Shown here in pieces: positions 1 to 8,401 of a stretch of DNA of 39,075 nt (positions within the stretch are counted from its first letter, which is position 1; each line of letters begins with the position of its first letter). The stretch comes from Gemmatimonadota bacterium (lineage in GTDB: Bacteria > Gemmatimonadota > Gemmatimonadetes > Longimicrobiales > Gaopeijiaceae). The position numbers and the translations under genes are program-made. The DNA lies in NCBI GenBank assembly GCA_028873825.1, contig JAPPNM010000101.1, forward strand, positions 1 to 39,075, written 5' to 3'. The notes under the pieces were generated by a model. The model saw nothing but the letters and a program-made list of their open reading frames with translations, searched no databases and was not told the origin of the DNA.

Positions 1-87
1 CACGCGGGGTGGCCACCCCAACCGGCGTGGCCATGACCGTTATCCACGGACTGCTAGGCCCCGGAGAGTTGGATCTATTCGGCAGTG

Positions 88-309
88 CTGTGCTTCGCGC
101 GGGACGTCGCCGACCAGGAGCGGACGGGGTTCCGCTACCACTACTCTCTCTTCTAGGCCGAGTACAGCAGCAACCTGCTCTTCACGAGCGGCCGGCGGAT
201 GGACCGGGTCTTCAGCGCCCTGATCGACCGGGGGTCCGGGGCCCGGCGGACCTGCGCACAGTCAAGACCCACTTCGGACGCCGACAGCGCCCGAGGCGAC
301 ACAAGGGGC
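88..309 (+). pseudogene. Decayed remnant of a mobile-element-associated gene of unknown function
   Basis: Frame 1 reads LCFARDVADQ, then RTGFRYHYSLF, an in-frame TAG (154-156), then AEYSSNLLF. It drifts into nonsense at about 235, where another frame continues with DLRTVKTHFGRR. The FRYHYSLF-(stop)-AEYSSNLLF core followed by a VKT..FGR segment resembles, from memory, a widespread uncharacterised family found near mobile elements (FRYHWS.[FY]QAEY pattern followed by a V...FLGRKL motif). The stop codon plus frame change mark it as broken, and no start or RBS is visible. The family link rests on remembered motifs only and could be wrong; that this is decayed coding sequence is somewhat safer. 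Confidence 0.4.
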
Positions 310-881
310 ATGCACGAGCTACGGTCGTCAGGTCTCGCTCGAGACACCTGAGTACGATCTGACGATCGGCTCGGAGCGGGGCATCGCGTGGCGGTGCAGG
401 GACTCGATGGTGCGGCGGGACGACGGGGCGGAGTACGACGCGTGGCTGGAGCAGCTGGCGAAAGCGTCGGGGATCGAGACGCCGAGATGGCCTGCCCGCA
501 TGACCTGCTACCCACCGGAAGAGGGGAAGAATCTTGGGGGAAAACCGGTGCGAAAACCCTCCGTGGTCGGAAATCGGACTTCCCGGGCACACGTCCCCCC
601 TGCCTTACACCTGATGAAAGCGTTGTCAGGACACGATTTACGGCAATTTCTCAACAACGGCCCGATTCTTGCCAAGCCGAATCGTGGCGTCGGCCAGCGG
701 GAGGGCTGATTGAGTCGCAATTGGATCTGTCCGGTGGCCGCTTCCCCGGCACGGAGTGCGCATCGAGCCCCGGCGCGCGTCCGGAGCCGAATCGACACAC
801 GGCGAAAGGAGCGACACGAGGAATCCCATGAAAGTCAACTCAAGGTGGGAGCCTGTAAGTAAACCCCAAGAGGAGCGCAAG
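310..881. other. Stretch without a convincing gene upstream of the Big2-LRR protease
   Basis: No frame here gives a recognisable protein. A short segment at about 407-475 reads MVRRDDGAEYDAWLEQLA, which is protein-like (amphipathic helix) but leads into low-quality sequence, so it may be another gene scrap. The part from about 600 to 700 is less GC-rich than its surroundings and could hold the promoter of the gene at 882, but I see no clear -35/-10 pair. Two Shine-Dalgarno-like stretches occur, before ATG 828 and before ATG 882. Confidence 0.4.
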
Positions 882-3800
882 ATGCGATTGCCGAGAGCCA
901 TGGCGGTCGTGGCGGCTGTCGTTTTGGCGGCGGCCTGCGACGACCCCGTCCCGCCCCCGGTGCCGACGACAGTGACCGTCTCCCCTACCTCGGCCGATCT
1001 GGCTGCGGTTGGCGAGACCGTCCAGTTGACCGCGACGGTAAAGGACCAGAACGGCAACACGATGACGGATGTGGCCGTCACATGGTCGTCCAGCGCGAGG
1101 GCAATCGCCACTGTTGACGGCGCGGGTCTGGTGACGGCAGCCGGAAACGGGCGTGCCACGATCTCCGCGAGAGCGCAAGCGGCGTCGGGCGACGCGGCGG
1201 TCACCGTCGAGCAGGTTCCTGCGGCCGTCGCGCTTGCTCCAGGCTCGCTTTCGTTCTCGGCGCTCGGGGACACGGCTGCATTCACGGCCACCGTCACCGA
1301 CGCCAACGGGCATGTCATCGAGGGAGCGTCCGTCACATGGTCCAGCGCAGATCCGGCCGTCGCAAGCGTAGGCCAGGACGGCTCGGTCAGCTCAACCGGA
1401 AACGGCCGCACCGCAATCACGGCGAGGGCTGGAGCGGCGACGGTCAGTGCGCCGGTCACCGTCGAGCAGGTCCCGGCGGACGTCATACTCGATCCGGATT
1501 CGCTAGCCTTCGCGGCGCTGGGAGACACGGCCACGCTTGCGGCCACCGTGCTGGACGCCAACGGCCACGTCATCGAGGGGGCGGCCGTCACCTGGTCCAA
1601 CGGCGATCCCGCCGTCGCCACCGTGAACGCCTCGGGTCTGGTCACCGCCGCCGGAAACGGCCGGGCAACGATCACCGCGACATCGGGGCAAGTGGTCGGC
1701 ACCGTCGCGGTCACCGTCGAACAGGTTGCGGCGGCCGTCACGCTCGCCCCGGGCTCGCTCGCCTTCGCGGCGCTTGGAGACACGGCCACGCTTGCGGCCA
1801 CCGTGCTGGACGCCAACGGCCACGCCATCGAGGGCGCCTCAGTCACCTGGTCCAGCAACGACGCCACCATTGCCACCGTCAACAGTTCGGGTCTGGTGAC
1901 CGCCGCCGGCAACGGTCGCGCGTCGATCACTGCGGCGTCCGGAAGTGCGGCGGTTACCGCAGCGGTCGCCGTCGACCAGGTGCTGGTGGCGATCGCCGTC
2001 GCTCCGGACGCGCTCACCTTCACGGTGATCGGAGACACGGCCCGGCTCGCCGCTACCGCCACCGACGCCAACGGCCACGTCATCGAGGGGGCGGCCGTCA
2101 CTTGGTCCAGCAACGATCACAAGATCGCCACCGTAGATACGATGGGCTTGGTGACCACCGCCGGCAACGGTCGCGCGACGATCACCGCGATGTCCGGGGA
2201 CGTGTCGGGGACTGCTGCGGTCACGGTCCAGCAGGCTCCGGACACCGTTACTCTCGCCCCGGATTCGCTCGGCTTCTCGGCGCTCGAAGACACGGCCACC
2301 CTGGTGGCCACCGTGCTGGATGCCAACGGCCACGCCATCAAGGGGGCCGTCGTCACATGGTCGAGCGACAATGACGCTATCGCCACCGTCAACGCTTCCG
2401 GCTTGGTAACCGCCGCGGGCAATGGCGAGGCGATGGTGACCGCAGTGTCCGGGGGAGTCCGCGGCACTGCGGCAGTGACGGTGAAACAGAAGGCCGATTC
2501 GGTCAGCGTATCGCCGGACGCCGCCACGATGGTGATCGGAGAGACCGTGCGCTTGACGGCCCTGGCATTCGATGCGAACGGCCATAAGATGGCGGGCGCG
2601 CAGTTCAAGTGGGGATCGAGTGATGCGTTGATCGCAAGCGTAGACGGCAACGGGCTCGTGCGGGGGACTGGCGAGGGAACGGCCGCGATCACGGCGCAAA
2701 ACGGCAGTGCACTGGGAAGCGCCGAAGTTACCGTGGGCAACCCGGACCGGGCCGTGCTCGTGGCGTTGTACCGTTCCGCGGGCGGCGACCGGTGGGCCAA
2801 CAATCAAAACTGGCTTCAGGACACGCCTCTGGGGCACTGGCACGGGGTCGGAACCGATCAACAGGGGTACGTTACGAGATTGGACCTTCGGAGCAACGGC
2901 TTGGACGGTTCGATTCCGCCCGAACTGGGCAATCTCACGCGCTTGGTGCTACTGTACCTCCATGCCAACCGGTTGTCCGGCCCCATCCCATCGGAGCTAG
3001 GGAACCTATCGAAACTGAGTGGACTCGTCCTCAGGGACAACGACCTGACGGGGCCGATCCCATCGGAGCTGGGAAACCTATCGAAACTGAGGGAGCTCAT
3101 CCTCTCCGACAACGACCTGACGGACCCAATCCCATCCGAACTCGGCAAACTCTCGAACTTGCAGCGGCTCTACCTCAACGACAACGACCTGACCGGCCTG
3201 ATACCGCCCGAACTCGGCAACCTCTCGAGCCTGTGGAATCTGCACCTCAACGACAACGACCTGACCGGCCCGATACCGCCCGAACTCGGCAACCTCTCGA
3301 GCCTGGTGGGCCTGGACCTCAGCGACAACGACCTAACCGGCCTGATACCGCCCGAACTGGGCAAACTCTCGAACTTGGTGAGCCTGACACTAGTTAGATC
3401 CAGCCTGAACGGCCCGATCCCAGCCGACCTCGGGAACCTTGATAAACTGGTGCGTCTCAACCTCTACGCCAACGACCTAACGGGCCCCATCCCATCCGAA
3501 CTCGGCAACCTCTCGAGCCTGGAGTTTCTCTACCTCAACGCCAACGACCTGACGGACTCCATCCCATCCGAACTCGGCAACCTCTCGAGCCTGAAGGGAC
3601 TCAACCTTAACGCCAACGACCTTACGGGCCCCATCCCATCCGAACTCGGCAAACTCTCGAACTTGGTTAGCCTGCGCCTCAACGACAGCGACTTGGATGG
3701 CCCGATACCATCCGACCTCGGCCAGCTCCAGAATCTGCAGACACTGTGGTTCCATAGAAGCGGGCTCTGTCTGCCGGGGATTCCGGCGTTCCGCCATTTG

Positions 3801-6647
3801 TTCAACGCCAACGGCACCTCTTCCGTCGCGTTAGGGGCCCTCTGCAACGCAACCGACGTAAACGCGCTGCGAGCCCTATACACTCATACTGACGGCGGCA
3901 ACTGGACGACCAACACTAATTGGAACGGCCCTCCCGTCCTGGTCGACTGGGATGGCGTGACCGCCGACAGTCTGGGCCGCGTTACCGAACTTGACCTGGG
4001 GAGCAACGGACTTGACGGAGCGATACCGGCGGACCTTGCGGATCTGGCCGAGGCAACGGTGTTGCTGCTCGACGACAACGCCAATCTGACGGGCCCGCTG
4101 TCGCTGGCGCTGACCCGGCTCTCGCTGCAGGTGTTCCACTACAACGACACCGGCGTGTGTACGCCGACGAATGCGGCATTCAGGACGTGGCTGAACACCA
4201 TCCAGGACCTCCGAGAGTCGGGCATCGCCTGCGCGCGCCAGTCGGATCGAGATGTCCTCGAGAGGCTATACCACGCGACCGACGGACCCAACTGGCGCAA
4301 TAACACCGATTGGCTGTCGGGCAAACCGCTGAACGCCTGGTACGGGGTCACCACCAACCCCGCCGGCGACGTGACCGAGCTGCGCCTCCGTTACAACAGG
4401 CTGGACGGCTTCCTTCCGCCCGAACTCGGCGACCTCCGCAACCTGCGGCACCTGGAACTCTCTTCCAACAACCTGGTCGGCCTGCTCCCGCCCGAACTCG
4501 GGGCCCTCGACACGCTACAGACCCTGGACCTCTATTGGAACAACCTGACCGGCCCGGTCCCGCCCGAGCTCGGGGATCTGGACAGCCTGCAGTACGTCAA
4601 CTTCGGGTACAACAACCTGACCGGCTCGGTCCCGCCCGAGCTTGGGGACCTGGACAACCTGCAATACGCCAACTTCGGCTACAACGACCTGACCGGCCCC
4701 GTCCCATCCGAGTTCGGGGACCTGAACCGCCTGAGGTACCTGTGGCTCAATGACAATGGGCTGACCGGCCGGGTTCCGCCCGAACTCGGGCAGTTGGACA
4801 CCCTTCGGTACCTGTACCTCAATGGCAACCGTCTGGACGGTCCGATCCCGTCCCAGATCGGGAATCTGGACAGCCTGCGGCGCCTGTATCTCAATGGCAA
4901 CCGTCTGGACGGTCCGATCCCGCCCCAGATCGGGAATCTGGACAGCCTGCGGTACCTGTACCTCAATGGCAACGACCTTGAGGGGAGCATTCCACCCGCC
5001 TTCAGCAGTCTCGACACCCTGCGGCACCTGCAGCTGAGTTACAACTCCAAGTTGGCGGGCGCCCTCTCAACGACCCTGACAGCCATGGAAGGGCTCAATC
5101 TCCTCGCGGCGGGAGACACGGAGCTGTGCGCGCAGACCGGCAATTCGAGCGTGCGCGCGTGGCTCGACCAAATCCCCGCGAAGCGGATCGACTCGTGCAC
5201 GCCGTCGTCCGCCTATCTGGTGCAGTCGGTGCAGTCACGGCACGAGCACGAGAGGGTGCACATGGTCGCGGCGGAGGCGGCGCTCCTCCGGATCTTCCTG
5301 GTTGCCGCGAAGAAGTCGAATGTGCACATCCCGGATGTCGTGGCAAAGTTCTACCTGGCCGGCCACGAGGTCCACAAGATCAGCATACCGGGAAAGGCAA
5401 CGCCCATCCCCACTGCGGTGGACGAGGGCGACCTCTCGAAGTCCGTAAACGCGGAGGTGCCCGCGAAGATCGTGAAGACGGGACTCGAGGTGGTCGTCGA
5501 GGTCGATTCGGTCGACGCCTCGTTGGGAGTCCCCAAGCGAATCCCGGCCACGGGCCGACTGCAGATCCCGGTGTCCGCCGTGCCGTCGCTCAAGTTGACG
5601 CTGATCCCGTTCCTGTACGATGCGAATCCCGATTCCTCGATCATCGATACGGTCGACGACATGGCCGCGGACCCCGAAGGCCACGAGCTTTTGCGAGAGA
5701 CGCGCGACCTTCTGCCCGTCGAGACGATCGACGCAACCGCCCACCTGCCGGTGACGATCGACAGCCGGAGGGGATTCGCGGTCCTCTGGGCGACCCGGGC
5801 GATTTGGGTGAGCGAGGGGGCGGGCGACCACCACTACATGGGCATGATGCCTTGGTTCAGCGATGTGGGTGGCGTGGCCTACCTGCCCGGCTGGGCCGGC
5901 GCTTCAGTTACGAACTCCGCCGTCATAGCCCACGAGCTCGGGCACAACATGAACCTGCGCCACGCGCCGTGCGGGCGTAACGTCTTCCCCGCGGGCAGCG
6001 ACCCCAATTTCCCCAACGAGCGCGGCCGCATCGGCTCTTGGGGCTATGACTTCAGAACGGGGCAGGTCGTGCCTCCGACCCGTCCGGACCTGATGAGCTA
6101 TTGCGGCCCCCCGGATGGGATCAGCGGGTACCACTTCGACCGGTCGCGCCGCCACAGGCTGAAGTTGACACAGCCGTGGCCGCGCGAGCCCGTCGCCCGA
6201 TCGCTCCTCCTGTGGGGCGGCACCGGCGAGGACGGGCGGCCGCATCTGGAGCCCACGTTCGTCCTTGACGCGCCTCCGGTGCTCCCGGCCGGTGGCGGAG
6301 ACCACCAACTGCGCGGCCTCGACGCGGCCGGCGGGGAGCTGTTTTCCGTTCGATTCGACATGCCGGAGGTCGCCGACGCCGAAGGACGATCCGGGTTCGC
6401 GTTCGCCCTCCCCGCCGACCCCCGGTGGGCCGACGCTCTCGCGAGTGTCACGCTCTCCGGTCCTGGCGGCTCGGCCACCCTGGATCGCGACACCGACAAG
6501 CCCATGGCCATCCTTCGGGATCCGCGCACCGGCCAGATTCGGGCGTTTCTGAGGGACCGGGCCCGTGCGCGGACTCTCGCCGCAACCCTGAACGCGGACA
6601 TTCTCTTCAGCCGCGGCATTCCGGGCCCGGATGCCTGGCAACGATAG
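882..6647 (+). CDS. Giant lipoprotein: seven Big2-like Ig repeats, three plant-type LRR blocks, metzincin-like zinc protease
   Basis: 1921 residues. ATG 882 has GAGGAG about 6 nt upstream and gives a lipoprotein signal ending in VVLAAAC (Cys about 19). An in-frame ATG at 828 also has an SD but would give an awkwardly long n-region. Residues about 28-617 are seven 84-86 residue Big2-like repeats (VTWSS..P.IATV...G.VTAAGNG). Residues about 624-1443 are plant-type LRRs (N.L.GPIP.ELGNL, 24-residue period) in three blocks, each opened by an L..LY..T.G..W..N..W cap. The C-terminal domain has HELGHNMNLRH (His1684) and a downstream DLMSYC Met-turn (Met1738), so a zinc metalloprotease is likely active. 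I infer a surface-anchored protein with adhesive repeats presenting a protease. The substrate is unknown. It stands alone, with no obvious operon partner. Confidence 0.85.
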   Translation: MRLPRAMAVVAAVVLAAACDDPVPPPVPTTVTVSPTSADLAAVGETVQLTATVKDQNGNTMTDVAVTWSSSARAIATVDGAGLVTAAGNGRATISARAQAASGDAAVTVEQVPAAVALAPGSLSFSALGDTAAFTATVTDANGHVIEGASVTWSSADPAVASVGQDGSVSSTGNGRTAITARAGAATVSAPVTVEQVPADVILDPDSLAFAALGDTATLAATVLDANGHVIEGAAVTWSNGDPAVATVNASGLVTAAGNGRATITATSGQVVGTVAVTVEQVAAAVTLAPGSLAFAALGDTATLAATVLDANGHAIEGASVTWSSNDATIATVNSSGLVTAAGNGRASITAASGSAAVTAAVAVDQVLVAIAVAPDALTFTVIGDTARLAATATDANGHVIEGAAVTWSSNDHKIATVDTMGLVTTAGNGRATITAMSGDVSGTAAVTVQQAPDTVTLAPDSLGFSALEDTATLVATVLDANGHAIKGAVVTWSSDNDAIATVNASGLVTAAGNGEAMVTAVSGGVRGTAAVTVKQKADSVSVSPDAATMVIGETVRLTALAFDANGHKMAGAQFKWGSSDALIASVDGNGLVRGTGEGTAAITAQNGSALGSAEVTVGNPDRAVLVALYRSAGGDRWANNQNWLQDTPLGHWHGVGTDQQGYVTRLDLRSNGLDGSIPPELGNLTRLVLLYLHANRLSGPIPSELGNLSKLSGLVLRDNDLTGPIPSELGNLSKLRELILSDNDLTDPIPSELGKLSNLQRLYLNDNDLTGLIPPELGNLSSLWNLHLNDNDLTGPIPPELGNLSSLVGLDLSDNDLTGLIPPELGKLSNLVSLTLVRSSLNGPIPADLGNLDKLVRLNLYANDLTGPIPSELGNLSSLEFLYLNANDLTDSIPSELGNLSSLKGLNLNANDLTGPIPSELGKLSNLVSLRLNDSDLDGPIPSDLGQLQNLQTLWFHRSGLCLPGIPAFRHLFNANGTSSVALGALCNATDVNALRALYTHTDGGNWTTNTNWNGPPVLVDWDGVTADSLGRVTELDLGSNGLDGAIPADLADLAEATVLLLDDNANLTGPLSLALTRLSLQVFHYNDTGVCTPTNAAFRTWLNTIQDLRESGIACARQSDRDVLERLYHATDGPNWRNNTDWLSGKPLNAWYGVTTNPAGDVTELRLRYNRLDGFLPPELGDLRNLRHLELSSNNLVGLLPPELGALDTLQTLDLYWNNLTGPVPPELGDLDSLQYVNFGYNNLTGSVPPELGDLDNLQYANFGYNDLTGPVPSEFGDLNRLRYLWLNDNGLTGRVPPELGQLDTLRYLYLNGNRLDGPIPSQIGNLDSLRRLYLNGNRLDGPIPPQIGNLDSLRYLYLNGNDLEGSIPPAFSSLDTLRHLQLSYNSKLAGALSTTLTAMEGLNLLAAGDTELCAQTGNSSVRAWLDQIPAKRIDSCTPSSAYLVQSVQSRHEHERVHMVAAEAALLRIFLVAAKKSNVHIPDVVAKFYLAGHEVHKISIPGKATPIPTAVDEGDLSKSVNAEVPAKIVKTGLEVVVEVDSVDASLGVPKRIPATGRLQIPVSAVPSLKLTLIPFLYDANPDSSIIDTVDDMAADPEGHELLRETRDLLPVETIDATAHLPVTIDSRRGFAVLWATRAIWVSEGAGDHHYMGMMPWFSDVGGVAYLPGWAGASVTNSAVIAHELGHNMNLRHAPCGRNVFPAGSDPNFPNERGRIGSWGYDFRTGQVVPPTRPDLMSYCGPPDGISGYHFDRSRRHRLKLTQPWPREPVARSLLLWGGTGEDGRPHLEPTFVLDAPPVLPAGGGDHQLRGLDAAGGELFSVRFDMPEVADAEGRSGFAFALPADPRWADALASVTLSGPGGSATLDRDTDKPMAILRDPRTGQIRAFLRDRARARTLAATLNADILFSRGIPGPDAWQR
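4803..4946 (+). repeat. Recent 72-bp tandem duplication inside the third LRR block
   Basis: Two adjacent 72-bp units (4803-4874 and 4875-4946), each encoding one 24-residue LRR (LYLNGNRLDGPIP then QIGNLDS), differ at only a few bases; a third partial copy follows from 4947. The near identity at DNA level shows this LRR array grows and shrinks by unit duplication. Confidence 0.8.
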
Positions 6648-6811
6648 GAAGGGGGGGCTCGATCCCTTGGCGCGCCCTACCCTCCCGCCGGCTCCGTTCG
6701 CGCCCGGGCAGCGGGAGCGGGCGGAATGGACGGCTGAGCCCTTGCAAGGCGGCGTCTTGGGGCACACGATGTCCTCGGCAAAGCTCACGTCCTTTCGGCA
6801 GGCACCCTACA

Positions 6812-8092
6812 ATGATTCGCCGCATCCAGGTCCTCGGCTTCCGCTGTCTGCGGTACGTCGATGTCTCCCTCGGTCGCTTTCACCTGCTCGCCGGTCCCGC
6901 CGGAACCGGGAAGAGCACGCTGCTCGACGCGCTCGCCTTTTTGGGCGACCTGGTCCGCGAGGGGCCGGAGGCCGCCGTCTCCCGCCGCGCCGACGATTTC
7001 CGCGACCTCGTTTGGGGAAGGCCGCGAGAGGACCGGGGGTTCGAGCTGGCCGTCGAATTCGAGATTCCGGGCGCGTGCAGGGCGGCGCTGCCCGAAGAAA
7101 GGGACTACGGGATCTACCGCTACGAAGTGGTGGTGCGCGGCGACGAGCGAGGCCGGCCGGGCATCCACATGGAGCGGGGCGTCCTGGCGCCGTCGCCGAG
7201 GCCCGTTCCGGCGCAGGCGAGCCTCTTCCCGGAGATGCCCGCACCTCCCGCGACGGTCGTGGCGGCCGGGAGACCGGGGGCGAACACGGTCCTCTCCAAG
7301 ACGCCGGCCGGCAACGACCGATTCTGCCGCGAGACCGACGTGGGAAAGGGATGGGACATCCGCACCAGCCTGGGGCGCCGCCGTTCGACGCTCGGCAACC
7401 TTCCCGAGTCGCCGGAGACGATGCCGGCGGCGAGCGCGCTCAAGCGCGTCCTGGAGAGTGGAACCGGGCTCATCCGTCTGGAGGGGGACGCCCCGGGCCG
7501 GCCCTGTCCGCCGCAGCTGGCCCGGAGTCCGCTCACGCCGGACGGGGGGAACCTGCCGTGGGTCGTCAAGCGACTGCGGGACGGGCGCCGCGGCGACTTC
7601 GACCGCTGGCTGAAGCGGGCGCGGGCGACGGTGCCGGGGCTGCAGGACATCGAGGTGGCCGAGCGCGCGGAGGACCGGCACGCGCACCTGGTGCTGCGCT
7701 ACGAAAACGGTCTCGCGGTGCCGTCCCGGTTGGAGTCGGGGGCGGTGCTGCGGATGCTGGCGCTGGGCCTGCTTCCGCACATGCCGGAAGAAGGCCGGGT
7801 CCACATGGTCGAAGAACCCGAGAACGGGGTGCATCCGTCGGGTCTTGACGCCGTGGGGGACTCGCTGGCCGCGGTTCGCGGCTCGCAGGTGCTGGCGACG
7901 ACCTGTTCCGCTGCGCTGGTGGGCCGTGCGGAGCCGGAGCGGGTGATCTGCCTTGCGCGCGGCGCGGAGGGTGTCGTGGGAGTGGTGAAGGGAAGTGAGC
8001 ATCCTCTGCTGGCGGAAAGGGACGGGCCGCTGGATCCGGGGGTGCTGATCGGGGGAGGGGCGGGGCGGGGTTCCGTGTATGGGCCGGGCTGA
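6812..8092 (+). CDS. RecF/OLD-like AAA family ATPase (SMC/ABC-type head), stand-alone
   Basis: 426 residues from ATG 6812 (MIRRIQVLGFRCLRYVDVSL), the typical N-terminal strand of the AAA_21/RecF-like family that precedes Walker A. Walker A is GPAGTGKST (28-36). Walker B is VHMVEEPENGVHP with Glu334/Glu335, followed by the usual D-loop-like segment. The switch that is normally TTHSP reads ATTCSAAL, with Cys365 where the family has histidine. The middle (about 85-250) contains family-variable sequence. No TOPRIM, nuclease or HNH partner is encoded next to it, so a defence role such as OLD or Gabija is not supported. It may act in DNA repair or as an orphan ATPase. The RBS is weak. The long open frame upstream of 6812 lacks family features. 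Confidence 0.8.
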   Translation: MIRRIQVLGFRCLRYVDVSLGRFHLLAGPAGTGKSTLLDALAFLGDLVREGPEAAVSRRADDFRDLVWGRPREDRGFELAVEFEIPGACRAALPEERDYGIYRYEVVVRGDERGRPGIHMERGVLAPSPRPVPAQASLFPEMPAPPATVVAAGRPGANTVLSKTPAGNDRFCRETDVGKGWDIRTSLGRRRSTLGNLPESPETMPAASALKRVLESGTGLIRLEGDAPGRPCPPQLARSPLTPDGGNLPWVVKRLRDGRRGDFDRWLKRARATVPGLQDIEVAERAEDRHAHLVLRYENGLAVPSRLESGAVLRMLALGLLPHMPEEGRVHMVEEPENGVHPSGLDAVGDSLAAVRGSQVLATTCSAALVGRAEPERVICLARGAEGVVGVVKGSEHPLLAERDGPLDPGVLIGGGAGRGSVYGPG

Positions 8093-8201
8093 CCGGGTCG
8101 GCTGAACCGGCGGAGCAAGGGTTGGCGGCGACCGGGGGGCCGGATGGGGGTGTTGGGATGGGTCCGTGGAAGGGTGCATGGGGTTGGCACACCTCTGGCA
8201 T

Positions 8202-8242
8202 GTCAAGTCTAGTTTACTCGATGTAAGGTTGAGTTTACATGG
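8202..8242. promoter_or_regulatory. 41-bp operator-like element, copy A
   Basis: Alternating GTAA / TTAC half-sites form two 16-bp imperfect palindromes (8202-8217 ending in GTTTAC; 8223-8238, GTAA-N7-GTTTAC) separated by 5 bp, giving a 21-bp period, about two helical turns. The same length and spacing recur at 14769-14809 at the start of the paralogous ankyrin gene. It lies in the 309-bp gap between the ATPase and the first ankyrin gene. I infer a dimer-binding site for a winged-helix-type repressor (PadR- or BlaI-like is a guess). No regulator gene is in the window. Confidence 0.55.
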
Positions 8243-8366
8243 CCCGAGACTCCCGGAGGGGTTTCACTCAGGTGAAGCGGGCTGATGGCGAAGAGGGAAG
8301 GCGAACCGCCGGGGTGCGACGGCGCTGAACGAGTCGGATTTGATTTCGTCAAGGCAGGGCACACGA

Positions 8367-8372
8367 TATACT
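8367..8372 (+). promoter_or_regulatory. Possible -10 box of the first ankyrin gene
   Basis: TATACT at 8367-8372 is close to the sigma70 consensus and lies 30 nt before ATG 8402 in otherwise GC-rich sequence. At a 17-nt spacing the -35 would be TTTCGT, which is poor. A promoter overlapping the upstream operator-like element is an alternative. Confidence 0.3.
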
Positions 8373-8401
8373 CCGGGGCAGTGGAACCACGAAGGCGGAC
8401 A

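Noticed and set aside
2880-5040. Regularly spaced DNA repeats resembling a CRISPR array
   Set aside because: The 72-bp period is the 24-residue LRR unit in an intact coding frame; no constant repeat plus unique spacer pattern exists.
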